Assembly: GCF_000473225.1 (NCBI RefSeq)
Contig: NZ_KI421509.1
Coordinates: forward strand, 1,714,483-1,778,482
Direction of reading: 5' to 3'
Origin: Sedimentitalea nanhaiensis DSM 24252
GTDB taxonomy: Bacteria; Pseudomonadota; Alphaproteobacteria; Rhodobacterales; Rhodobacteraceae
DNA: 64,000 bases
The notes beneath the pieces are model-generated. The model did no database searches, was not told the DNA's origin, and saw only the letters and a list, made by a program, of their open reading frames with translations. A program made the position numbers and the translations under genes. Of this stretch, positions 1-7,018 are shown piece after piece (the stretch's first letter is position 1; each line of letters starts with the position of its first letter).

Positions 1-290
1 TGGATGTCTCGGGACTAGCCGGAGATCCCTCTCTTCCCTAGTTCTTGGGGTTCTAAGGCTAGGGGAATAGGTATAAGTAATGAATAGAAAGCGGAGGGAA
101 GAGACCCCAGTGTTATCCTTCCTTCCTGACCTAGAATAAGAAGATAGGTGGACTATGGGAGACATAGAGAACCCTTGGCACTCCCGCCCGATCGACGTCC
201 ACAGGTGGTCCGACCATCCCGAGGTGGCGCAACTGTGCGATCGGATCTGGGACGAGTACCTGCCCACCGACCAGACGTCGGGGCCGAAGC
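1..290 (+). repeat. Long repeat, copy A (continues left of window)
   Basis: This 290-bp block matches 2155-2444 in inverted orientation with no difference that I can see, and 6864-7066 in direct orientation with a few substitutions and one single-base insertion. It contains an untranslated leader (1-154) and the first 45 codons of the gene starting at 155. The match to copy B stops abruptly at 290. A small hairpin is visible in the leader (CCCTAG at 36-41 with CTAGGG at 59-64), and a candidate -10 box TATAAG lies at 72-77. Copies B and C extend 234 bp further upstream, so copy A probably does too, outside the window. Confidence 0.95.
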
Positions 291-1588
291 CCAGGACAGC
301 CTTCCGCCATCAACTGCGCGTATTGATCTTGGATCTGTATGTTGCTTGGCTTGAAGACCCGGAACTGTGCATCGGCGTTTCGATGTCTTCAAACTACTGG
401 GATACGAATTCCCGATACAACGCTATTCATATCTCAAGGAAGATCGTCCCCATCATCCGAGTATTAGCGGCTGCTGACCTGCTGGATCTAGCTCGTGGCA
501 GTTACTCGGGCCCTTATGTCCGGGGCAACAGAACAACGAGAATTCGGGCTTCAGAGGTATTACAGGGGTGGTTCGCTGAGGTGACGTTCCAGCGTGATGA
601 CATCGGTCGGGCAGAGAACGAAGAGATCATTGTTCTTCGGGATGCAGAAGACGGAGCGCTGGTAGAATATGAAGACAGCGACGAGATCATCAGGATGCGG
701 GAAGAACTACGACGCTACAATGAGGTCATAGCAGGCGCTTTCATTGATATACCGGTTCTCGATGAACCCAAGATCGACGATGTTTCGACCGATCACCATC
801 ATCGACTGACGCGGCGTATCTTCAGCCGATCGGACTGGAACCTGAATGGGCGTTTCCACGGCGGCTGGTGGCAACAGATCAATAGCGACTGGCGGTCGAA
901 GATCTTCATCAATGACACCCCGGCGGTAGAGGTCGATTTTCGTAGCCTGCATGTTTCGCTGCTCAGCCTTGAAGACGGAGTTGAGTTGACTGACGATCCC
1001 TACGATGTGACCGACGGATTGTTGGGTGGTGTTCCTGCTGCGCTGCAAAGGAAGCTAATCAAGCGGCTGGTCCTGACTGCCATTAACGCAGGTTCGAGGG
1101 ATGCGGCCTTCCGAGCATGTAGGGATGGTTTTCCAAACGGACACGTCGGGAAAACGCTGACGAACGAACAGCTTGAAGTGTTGCTGGCAGCATTCCTCAA
1201 GAACGTTCCACATCTTGAGGGCTATCTATTCGCCGATCAGGGAATTCGGTTGATGAACCTTGATGCCAAGATCATCGAACGGGTTCATCGGCACTTCACG
1301 GAGCAGGATGTTCCTGTTCTTTCCGTGCATGACAGTTGCATAGTCGATTACACGCGGGTCGGAGAACTGAAGCGGGTGATGGCTGAAGCATCCGAAGCGG
1401 TCGCTGGGCGAGCTTTGCCTATAGCGAACCAATTCTACGGGCTAGATGAACAGCAAGACCCCACCGCAGATTTCGTTCGGGACTATATCGTTTGGCGACA
1501 GACAGCGCGGTCAGACGGGTATCTTCGGCGGCTAGCTTATCATGAAGCACGAGCCGGGGTCGAGGTTGAGCCATTCGAACTCAATTAG
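155..1588 (+). CDS. Family-A polymerase-like palm protein of mobile element
   Basis: This 477-aa protein has no name I can give with certainty. Its C-terminal half carries motifs resembling the palm of family-A DNA polymerases or single-subunit RNA polymerases. They are a motif-A-like VEVDFRSLH (Asp261), a motif-B-like helix with Lys300/Lys303 and Asn311, and a motif-C-like SVHDS (His392-Asp393). A GRFHGGWWQ segment precedes motif A at about 232-240. The N-terminal 45 codons lie in the triplicated repeat. The ATG at 155 is preceded by a purine-rich AGGTGG. It converges on the HEPN gene with an 8-nt overlap. Likely roles are replication of the element or nucleic-acid synthesis in defence. Polymerase activity is inference; the palm motifs are what I see. 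Confidence 0.7.
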   Translation: MGDIENPWHSRPIDVHRWSDHPEVAQLCDRIWDEYLPTDQTSGPKPRTAFRHQLRVLILDLYVAWLEDPELCIGVSMSSNYWDTNSRYNAIHISRKIVPIIRVLAAADLLDLARGSYSGPYVRGNRTTRIRASEVLQGWFAEVTFQRDDIGRAENEEIIVLRDAEDGALVEYEDSDEIIRMREELRRYNEVIAGAFIDIPVLDEPKIDDVSTDHHHRLTRRIFSRSDWNLNGRFHGGWWQQINSDWRSKIFINDTPAVEVDFRSLHVSLLSLEDGVELTDDPYDVTDGLLGGVPAALQRKLIKRLVLTAINAGSRDAAFRACRDGFPNGHVGKTLTNEQLEVLLAAFLKNVPHLEGYLFADQGIRLMNLDAKIIERVHRHFTEQDVPVLSVHDSCIVDYTRVGELKRVMAEASEAVAGRALPIANQFYGLDEQQDPTADFVRDYIVWRQTARSDGYLRRLAYHEARAGVEVEPFELN

Positions 1589-2132
1589 TGGTTTCGTCGG
1601 GAAGGAAAATGTCGAGCGTGGTCATTATGATGGACGTCGCGTGTTCGAAGTTTTCATGTTGATCGTCGACGCCCCATTTCCACTTTACGCCGTGGAGCAT
1701 GTTGTTCCGAAGCCGATACACGATGAGAAGAAGCGCTATGAGCTTGTCGCTTGGTTCACTGGTATGGCCGAGCAGAACGTCTTGGATTCTGGTCGCGACC
1801 TCAGTGTCTTTCCCAACCAAATGGCTAAATGACGCGTTCGCCTTACCACCCGTGATGTACCTGTTTCTAAAGTACTCATGAGCCTCTTCGAAATCACCGA
1901 GGCTGGTCCCGTTCAGCGCCTTTGTAGACACGAATTTCTCGATGGTATCCAGGCTCGCGTGAGTGCCCAACGCCTTGTATTCAAAGATACTCCAAGCCAC
2001 TGTGAAATACATCAATGCGGCTTTGATGCTCTGGTTTAGGTCACGATACCCATGATGAGTTCTGCCCAACCAGCCGTCCATTTCTCTAGATGCGTCTTTC
2101 GGATTTTTCCGGAAGTCCGGTCGGGTCGCCAT
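1581..2132 (-). CDS. HEPN-domain protein (possible defence RNase)
   Basis: This 183-aa, mostly helical protein contains YRLRNNMLHG near residues 139-148. That gives the Rx4H signature of HEPN domains (Arg142, His147), followed by a C-terminal helix. HEPN proteins are often RNases in abortive-infection and toxin-antitoxin systems; this role is inferred from the family. The ATG at 2132 is preferred over the in-frame GTG at 2297, because the region upstream of 2155 is duplicated leader DNA from another gene. AAAGGA lies about 11 nt before this ATG. The start sits 5 nt after the stop of the truncated leader ORF (2138-2290), so translational coupling is plausible. No antitoxin-like gene is adjacent. 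Confidence 0.65.
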   Translation of the reverse strand: MATRPDFRKNPKDASREMDGWLGRTHHGYRDLNQSIKAALMYFTVAWSIFEYKALGTHASLDTIEKFVSTKALNGTSLGDFEEAHEYFRNRYITGGKANASFSHLVGKDTEVATRIQDVLLGHTSEPSDKLIALLLIVYRLRNNMLHGVKWKWGVDDQHENFEHATSIIMTTLDIFLPDETTN

Positions 2133-2137
2133 TTCTA

Positions 2138-2290
2138 TCAAATCCTTTTTGGTTGCTTCGGCCCCGACGTCTGGTCGGTGGGCAGGTACTCGTCCCAGAT
2201 CCGATCGCACAGTTGCGCCACCTCGGGATGGTCGGACCACCTGTGGACGTCGATCGGGCGGGAGTGCCAAGGGTTCTCTATGTCTCCCAT
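2138..2290 (-). pseudogene. Leader ORF: truncated duplicate of the polymerase-like gene start
   Basis: The first 45 codons are identical to those of the gene at 155-1588 (MGDIENPWHSRP...). At the end of the repeat the frame runs into different DNA, adds five residues and stops at TGA 2140-2138. The product would be a 50-residue peptide. It keeps the same start context as the intact gene and ends just before the HEPN start codon. It could be a dead fragment from duplication or a translated leader that couples to the HEPN gene. Confidence 0.7.
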
Positions 2291-2678
2291 AGTCCACCTA
2301 TCTTCTTATTCTAGGTCAGGAAGGAAGGATAACACTGGGGTCTCTTCCCTCCGCTTTCTATTCATTACTTATACCTATTCCCCTAGCCTTAGAACCCCAA
2401 GAACTAGGGAAGAGAGGGATCTCCGGCTAGTCCCGAGACATCCACTCAAGCAAGGCTAACGCGGCCCCTAGGCTCGTCTCTGTATGCAAACCAACTGGGG
2501 CACTAAACGGGGGCATTTCCCCGCCAGCGGGTGGGTCGGGTGCTTGGTCTGTTGATCGGAAGATCACTGGCTGGGGTGGTAGGAGACCTTGCCCCCCGAT
2601 GAACCCCAAGAGTTTTTCCCGCCAGTGGCACCGGTGGGGGCAGAAACTGGGGCGGTTTTCGATCCGATAGCGAGCCTC
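2155..2678 (-). repeat. Long repeat, copy B (inverted)
   Basis: On the minus strand this copy reads in the order: 234 bp upstream block (2678-2445), leader, then 45 codons of the polymerase-like gene. It is an inverted partner of copy A (2155-2444 versus 1-290) and of copy C (2678 down to about 2243 versus 6630-7066). The 234-bp upstream block appears identical to copy C; the leader part differs from C at a few sites. Beyond 2678 similarity to C becomes patchy, with an indel, over about 40 bp. Confidence 0.95.
2427..2678 (-). other. Open reading frame inside repeat copy B (ORF X tail)
   Basis: An open frame crosses the upstream block of the repeat and ends with TAG at 2427-2429 (last residues LLEWMSRD). 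Its final 80 or so codons are shared with copy C (6630-6881). It has an FCPHRCHW stretch with closely spaced Cys and His residues, a proline-rich middle and a helical end. In copy B the frame continues upstream into the DUF805 gene region, and in copy C it meets a stop, so no start codon can be assigned. I cannot name a family. It may be the 3' end of a gene that originally preceded the polymerase-like gene by about 137 nt, or it may be non-coding. Confidence 0.3.
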
Positions 2679-2724
2679 GTGAGCGACCAGAGCCGCTAGC
2701 TGGGGCTGAGGGTGGTGTTCGGAA

Positions 2725-3312
2725 TTAGATCCCCTTGCCTTTGAACTCGTCGGTCGGGACGAGAAGCAAGAAGACCGTCGCTGCCAAATTGACTGGTGGC
2801 ACAAGGATCAGTAGGAACCACCATTGGTTGACGCCAGTATCTCTGGTCCGTCGAACTCCAAAAGCAAGCAGTATTGCGACGCTGCTAAGGATAACCAACA
2901 GCGGCAGAACCCCAAGTTCGCTTAGCAACAAGAAGCCCAGGAACAGAGCTATCCCGACGCCCACCTGACAGATAAAGTACTCCATGCGAGATGCGCGACC
3001 AGAGAAGCTAAAAAGGTACTGCAGCCGGGGAAGTAGGGCGGAAATGGCCGCTTTGCTCCCGACCTGAGCGAATTCGTTAGCGGTCGCTGCCTGCTTGGCT
3101 GTCTCCTGAATCTTCTTTTGAGTCTTAGGATCGACGAGCGCAGAGTGGGCGCGTTTGAGCCCCAATTCAACGCTGCGGATAAAGCCCAGACCTGCAGCAC
3201 CGACAAGTGCCAACACCAGCCAGATCGGTACCGGTGGGTGGATTGAAAACCACACTACCGCGAGGATGCAAGAGCAGGTTAGCACGATGACAAAAAGGAG
3301 GAAACGGTCCAT
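2725..3312 (-). CDS. DUF805 family membrane protein
   Basis: This 195-aa protein has two N-terminal membrane segments (about residues 4-48), a polar helical linker and a C-terminal DUF805-like domain. The domain begins near FSGRASRMEYF and includes the RRTRDTGVNQWW motif before the last membrane helix. DUF805 proteins (YhaH-like) are inner-membrane proteins of unknown function. The ATG at 3312 is chosen over an upstream TTG two codons earlier. It lies between repeat B and the integrase operon, transcribed away from the integrase. Its place inside a mobile segment makes it accessory; whether it is a superinfection or defence factor cannot be told from sequence. Confidence 0.8.
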   Translation of the reverse strand: MDRFLLFVIVLTCSCILAVVWFSIHPPVPIWLVLALVGAAGLGFIRSVELGLKRAHSALVDPKTQKKIQETAKQAATANEFAQVGSKAAISALLPRLQYLFSFSGRASRMEYFICQVGVGIALFLGFLLLSELGVLPLLVILSSVAILLAFGVRRTRDTGVNQWWFLLILVPPVNLAATVFLLLVPTDEFKGKGI

Positions 3313-3502
3313 TTTCAACTCATTCTATTGTTTAACTTAGCGCCCGGATTATGCCGAGTTATTGAGCAAGGAGTACCGCGTAATTTCGAAGCGGCAAGAA
3401 TAAAACCAAGTGCAAACCCGCTAAGGCCCACCGAGGTCAAGTTAAACATAGCTTTGGGCATTTGAGAATAGCCGCCTGCAGTCACCCCGAAAACCGAACC
3501 CC

Positions 3503-3535
3503 CTCCTGTATCTAAAATAGAAGCAAATACAGGAG
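3503..3535 (+). promoter_or_regulatory. Inverted repeat covering the ribosome site of the integrase operon
   Basis: CTCCTGTAT (3503-3511) and ATACAGGAG (3527-3535) form perfect 9-bp arms with a 15-nt loop. The right arm contains the AGGAG Shine-Dalgarno of the gene starting at 3543. In RNA the hairpin would hide the ribosome-binding site; as DNA it could be a repressor operator. Either would control the small genes and the integrase that follow. Confidence 0.6.
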
Positions 3536-3542
3536 TTTAACC

Positions 3543-3710
3543 ATGAAGTACCTATCCACCCTCGGCGTCATCGCCGGGGGTTTTCTTTTGACCCCACCAC
3601 CCAAAGCCGTTCTGAGCACGGTGATCTGGGTCGTCGCTCGCTCACACCCCGTCGTCTCGGCGCTGGTGGTGCTTGCAGTCGTGTCAGCGTGGAGGGCGGA
3701 CCATGACTGA
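3543..3710 (+). CDS. Small membrane protein, first gene of integrase operon
   Basis: This is a 55-residue protein starting MKYLSTLGVIAGG with two hydrophobic stretches (about 5-18 and 24-48), so probably a small membrane protein. AGGAG sits 7 nt upstream of the ATG, inside the hairpin at 3503-3535. The stop overlaps the next gene, whose ATG is at 3703. No known family was recognised. Its position at the head of an integrase operon suggests a role in regulation or excision, but nothing in the sequence proves that. Confidence 0.55.
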   Translation: MKYLSTLGVIAGGFLLTPPPKAVLSTVIWVVARSHPVVSALVVLAVVSAWRADHD

Positions 3711-3894
3711 TCTGATCCTCGACCCCGGTGCCATCGTGGTGATCCGGGCCTTTGACGAGGTGCCGGAGCATCGTTTCCGGGTCGATGAAGTGCATGAAGA
3801 CTGCGTGACCGGCATCGCCCTGACCGGGCCTTTGGCGGGTCACTACGGCGAACCCCCGATCGAGTTGATCCTCCGCGTCGCCGACCCCGCTTGA
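3703..3894 (+). CDS. Small protein upstream of integrase
   Basis: This is a 63-aa acidic protein (MTDLILDPGAIVVIRAF...). Its predicted beta-rich pattern suggests a small SH3-like or barrel fold, but I cannot assign a family. The ATG lies inside the 3' end of the preceding gene (8-nt overlap), a typical coupled arrangement. The integrase starts 40 nt after its stop. It might be an excisionase-like accessory, but no helix-turn-helix is evident, so that is speculation. Confidence 0.55.
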   Translation: MTDLILDPGAIVVIRAFDEVPEHRFRVDEVHEDCVTGIALTGPLAGHYGEPPIELILRVADPA

Positions 3895-3934
3895 CGGCAA
3901 TCCCATACATCCCAGAACTGAAAGGAGAAGACTT

Positions 3935-5236
3935 ATGTCTGCTCAGATTCGATATGCGTACCTGAAAGGCCATACGTGGCTCTACCGTCGCAACTACCCC
4001 AAGGACGTGGCCGTGGCACTCGGGTCCGCTGCCCTGAAGCAAAGCCTGAAGACCCGCGACGCAAACACCGCCCGAGTGCGTGCCGCTGAGATCAACGCCC
4101 GCTATGAGACGCTGGTGGTCGATGTTCGGGCTGGCGCTGAAGCGGCGTTCTCTGACTCGGAGAGCGCCCTCCACCGCTCAGGATGGTCAGGTGATGCAAC
4201 TACCGCCCTTGACCACCTGCGGGCCACTCTGGAGCGCTCTGGCACTGTCCTGGAGCGCCCTGAATTCAATCCACTGGTGACCCGCCGAAAGGTATTGGTT
4301 GTGGATCAGAGCAGGGTGTACCTGAACCGCAGAAGCAATGAGTTGCGTCCCGGTGGCTTCAAGTCTGTCCGGTATTCGGTGGGGCTGTTCACGAGCAAGT
4401 ACGGCGACCGGACGCTCTGCAGCCTGACGCGCGCTGATGGACGGGAGTTCCTTGGGTTGGTGGCGCGGCTGTCCCCGGTCATCGGCAAGTCGGAAAAGAC
4501 GCGGGGCCTCAGCCTTGATCAACTGGTCGCCTACTCCGAGGGCTGCACCACCACGATCTCTGTGCGCACCCAGCGGCGCATCTGGTCGCAGGTGAACCAC
4601 TGGCTTGAGACCTGCGTTTACGAGGGTCACCTGGAGCGGAACCCCTTCAAGTCCGTTCTGTTCGACCAGAAGGTCCGGCCCAAGCCCTATGCGGTGCTAA
4701 CCGACGAGGAAGTATCGAGACTGCTCGGGGCCAAGGACGAGCTATACCCGGTTCTGCTGACCTGCCTGCTTTCAGGGATGCGGGCTGGGGAAGCGGTTGG
4801 GCTCCTGCGGGAAGACCTCGTGGCTAAGGGCAATCTCGGGTGCTTCGTTCATGTCAGACCCAATGAGCTTCGACTGCTGAAGACGGAAGCAGCGGAGCGG
4901 CTGGTTCCGGTCCACCCGGCTCTGGATGAGACACTCCGGGGGTTGCCATCGGCTGGCCCGCTGTTTCCGGGTCGAACCGTGGCGCAGGTCACCAAGGGGT
5001 TTGCGGCGCTTCGAAAACGTCTGGCGATCGAGCGTCCAGGGCTGGTGTTTCATTCGACCCGAAAGTGGTTCGTGACCCAGTGCGAGCGAACAGGCGTCCC
5101 GGAACACTTCACGGCTTCTGTGGTCGGGCACCAGTCGGCGCGGTCAGAAAATGGGTTGACCTACGGGATCTACTCGGCAGGCATAAGCGACGAGCAGAAG
5201 CGCGGCATCGTTGACCAGATCCGTCTGCCATGCTGA
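3935..5236 (+). CDS. Tyrosine recombinase/integrase
   Basis: This 433-aa integrase has an N-terminal DUF6538-like, AP2-like arm-binding region (YAYLKGHTWLYRRNYP, residues 8-22), a core-binding domain around 125-235 and a C-terminal catalytic domain. Visible catalytic residues are Arg283 in SGMRAGEA, Lys316, His373 and Arg376 in HSTRKW, His399 in GHQSARS and the nucleophile Tyr413 (or Tyr410) in TYGIYS. AAAGGAG precedes the ATG by about 7 nt. All key residues are present, so it is probably active. It should integrate and excise the element spanning this region; its att site was not identified. Confidence 0.93.
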   Translation: MSAQIRYAYLKGHTWLYRRNYPKDVAVALGSAALKQSLKTRDANTARVRAAEINARYETLVVDVRAGAEAAFSDSESALHRSGWSGDATTALDHLRATLERSGTVLERPEFNPLVTRRKVLVVDQSRVYLNRRSNELRPGGFKSVRYSVGLFTSKYGDRTLCSLTRADGREFLGLVARLSPVIGKSEKTRGLSLDQLVAYSEGCTTTISVRTQRRIWSQVNHWLETCVYEGHLERNPFKSVLFDQKVRPKPYAVLTDEEVSRLLGAKDELYPVLLTCLLSGMRAGEAVGLLREDLVAKGNLGCFVHVRPNELRLLKTEAAERLVPVHPALDETLRGLPSAGPLFPGRTVAQVTKGFAALRKRLAIERPGLVFHSTRKWFVTQCERTGVPEHFTASVVGHQSARSENGLTYGIYSAGISDEQKRGIVDQIRLPC

Positions 5237-5403
5237 TCCCCGACATCGACGCGTTCGAAGAGAGGGCCGCTATCGCTGAATTCGATGGCGGGTTATCTCG
5301 CCGAGCGGCTGAAGATCTGGCCGCTCAAGCGCAGGGGTTCGCCAACGCTGATGCCTACTGGCAGTGGCTGGCTGACTACGTCGTGACCCGGAAGATACCA
5401 TGA
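5230..5403 (+). CDS. Small conserved protein overlapping the integrase end
   Basis: This 57-aa protein starts MLIPDIDAFEERAAIAEFDG. Its ATG lies inside the last codons of the integrase (7-nt overlap), so it is almost certainly co-translated. The pattern ERAAIxEFDGGLxRxxAE resembles a short helical motif I associate with alphaproteobacterial plasmid and integrative-element proteins, with a Trp-rich end. The exact function is unknown. I interpret it as a conserved companion of this integrase type. Confidence 0.55.
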   Translation: MLIPDIDAFEERAAIAEFDGGLSRRAAEDLAAQAQGFANADAYWQWLADYVVTRKIP

Positions 5404-5649
5404 TCCTAACCTCGGCGGGCCCTAGCGGGTTTGCCGGGGCTTCCACTTTACTTTTTTTCATTGCGAGTTGCTCACCGCTGGTGGCACGGGTCGCAAGCCG
5501 CCCCCAATGGGTTGGGAGAGGCGAGGGATCAACGACTTGGTGCGCGAGGTCAGAGAAATCTAGCGAACCGTTTGAAGCCAACTACCTGAAAATACTATCA
5601 CCCCGGGCGGGTTACTGATGTAACATGTGGAAAGTTTAGGCAGGCTGGA

Positions 5650-6312
5650 TTAGGTGATGCGTGAGCGTCGCCGCGCCCCAATACCCAGTGTCAATAGCCC
5701 TATCGCCAGAAGCGGTGCAGCGGCAGGCAGAGGAACGGGGGCGATTTCGGTGATGGTGAGATTTCTCAGATTGAAACCAGCAGTTGTCATACCATATTCA
5801 TACAAATTGTTGTTCAAATAGAATCCACCGCCACTCGCACCGTCGACGAGCGACAGGCTGCCTTCACCCGTCACCGGATCGCCGCGCAGATACCATTCTC
5901 CAAGGCCAAAGACAGACATGAGTCTAAAGCCAGTCAAATCAAATGCCGTCGAACCTACGAAAGCAGACATCCGGTTAAGATCAGAACACAGAAATCCGCT
6001 ATGACAATCGACGGTTTGGAGTTCTAATTCATCGCCCTGCAAACGCATTGCGACATGCCCGGTCTGACCCATCAGGTTGGACCATCTATGAGCGCCTGCC
6101 GCCATGATCTCTTGGTAGAAGGGGTCGGCGTGGCTTATTTCCCGGAGCGTCCCATCGCCTCCAAATCGCGAACTCTCATACAAGGTGCCGACGGAAAACG
6201 ATGATCCCACCACATCAAATTCGTAGCTGATGGTTTTGGCTTCGGCCTGAGTGGAATGCATTCCAAACAGAAGTCCGGTTATCATCAATAAGCGAAACAT
6301 TTCGAAATCCAT
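5650..6312 (-). CDS. VPLPA-CTERM sorting-domain exported protein
   Basis: This 220-aa protein has an N-terminal signal peptide (MFRLLMITGLLFG, cleavage near AEA) and a secreted middle of unknown fold. Its C-terminus VPLPAAAPLLAIGLLTLG followed by ARRR matches the VPLPA-CTERM type of PEP-CTERM sorting signals common in Rhodobacteraceae. In those systems a membrane exosortase processes the tail. An alternative start at 6300 gives a shorter, cleaner signal peptide; neither has a strong ribosome site. Its presence between the integrase and repeat C suggests cargo of the element. No exosortase is in the window. Confidence 0.85.
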   Translation of the reverse strand: MDFEMFRLLMITGLLFGMHSTQAEAKTISYEFDVVGSSFSVGTLYESSRFGGDGTLREISHADPFYQEIMAAGAHRWSNLMGQTGHVAMRLQGDELELQTVDCHSGFLCSDLNRMSAFVGSTAFDLTGFRLMSVFGLGEWYLRGDPVTGEGSLSLVDGASGGGFYLNNNLYEYGMTTAGFNLRNLTITEIAPVPLPAAAPLLAIGLLTLGIGARRRSRIT

Positions 6313-6629
6313 TTTTGTGAAACAGCGTATCTTGGCACGCTTTCAAAAACTCACGAACGTGTCAAGCAAACTGAGAAACTGACTCGAAAATAGATTCTCG
6401 AACTCAGACCGTACCGCTACCGGCTGGCGGAGTGCTGCTACTTACCGGGTTACCGGACCTAGCTGCGGCGGCAGGGTTCGGCTACCGAAAGAAGCGGGCC
6501 AACTAGTCCGTCACCACCAGAACCAAGCAGTCCAGCGTGTGAGGTACTGCGGCGGGGTGTCGGGCACACCAGCACACCAGCGCCCCACCAGCCAGCTAGC
6601 CGCTCCAATGACTAGTCCAGGGGCTCAGG
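6313..6629. other. Intergenic stretch, no convincing gene
   Basis: These 317 bp separate the VPLPA-CTERM gene from repeat C. The left part is AT-richer and must hold the promoter of the VPLPA-CTERM gene. The right 40-50 bp resembles the DNA just beyond repeat B (for example AGCTAGC near 6593), with extra bases, so the repeat once extended further. A proline-rich open frame over 6539-6805 looks like a shadow of the repeat. Confidence 0.5.
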
Positions 6630-6881
6630 GAGGCTCGCTATCGGATCGAAAACCGCCCCAGTTTCTGCCCCCACCGGTGCCACTGGCGGGAAAAACTCTT
6701 GGGGTTCATCGGGGGGCAAGGTCTCCTACCACCCCAGCCAGTGATCTTCCGATCAACAGACCAAGCACCCGACCCACCCGCTGGCGGGGAAATGCCCCCG
6801 TTTAGTGCCCCAGTTGGTTTGCATACAGAGACGAGCCTAGGGGCCGCGTTAGCCTTGCTTGAGTGGATGTCTCGGGACTAG
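6630..6881 (+). other. Open reading frame inside repeat copy C (ORF X tail)
   Basis: The same frame as in copy B ends at TAG 6879-6881, 137 nt before the truncated polymerase-like start at 7019. Upstream of about 6615 the frame meets a stop because of extra bases relative to copy B. It is identical to copy B at the DNA level, so there is no synonymous-change evidence that it is coding. Confidence 0.3.
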
Positions 6882-7018
6882 CCGGAGATCCCTCTCTTCC
6901 CTAGTTCTTGGGGTTCTAAGGCTAGGGGAATAGGTATAAGTAATGAATAGAAAGCGGAAGGGAAGAGGACCCGGTGTTATCCTTCCTTCCCGACCTAGAA
7001 TAAGAAGATAGGTGGACA

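Noticed and set aside
2155-2297. Longer HEPN protein starting at GTG 2297
   Set aside because: The added 55 residues come from the duplicated leader in a frame not used by the intact gene at 155, so the ATG at 2132 is more likely.
3503-3535. LexA-type box suggested by CTGTAT and ATACAG
   Set aside because: The spacer of 15 nt is too long for a LexA site, and alphaproteobacterial LexA uses a GTTC-type motif.
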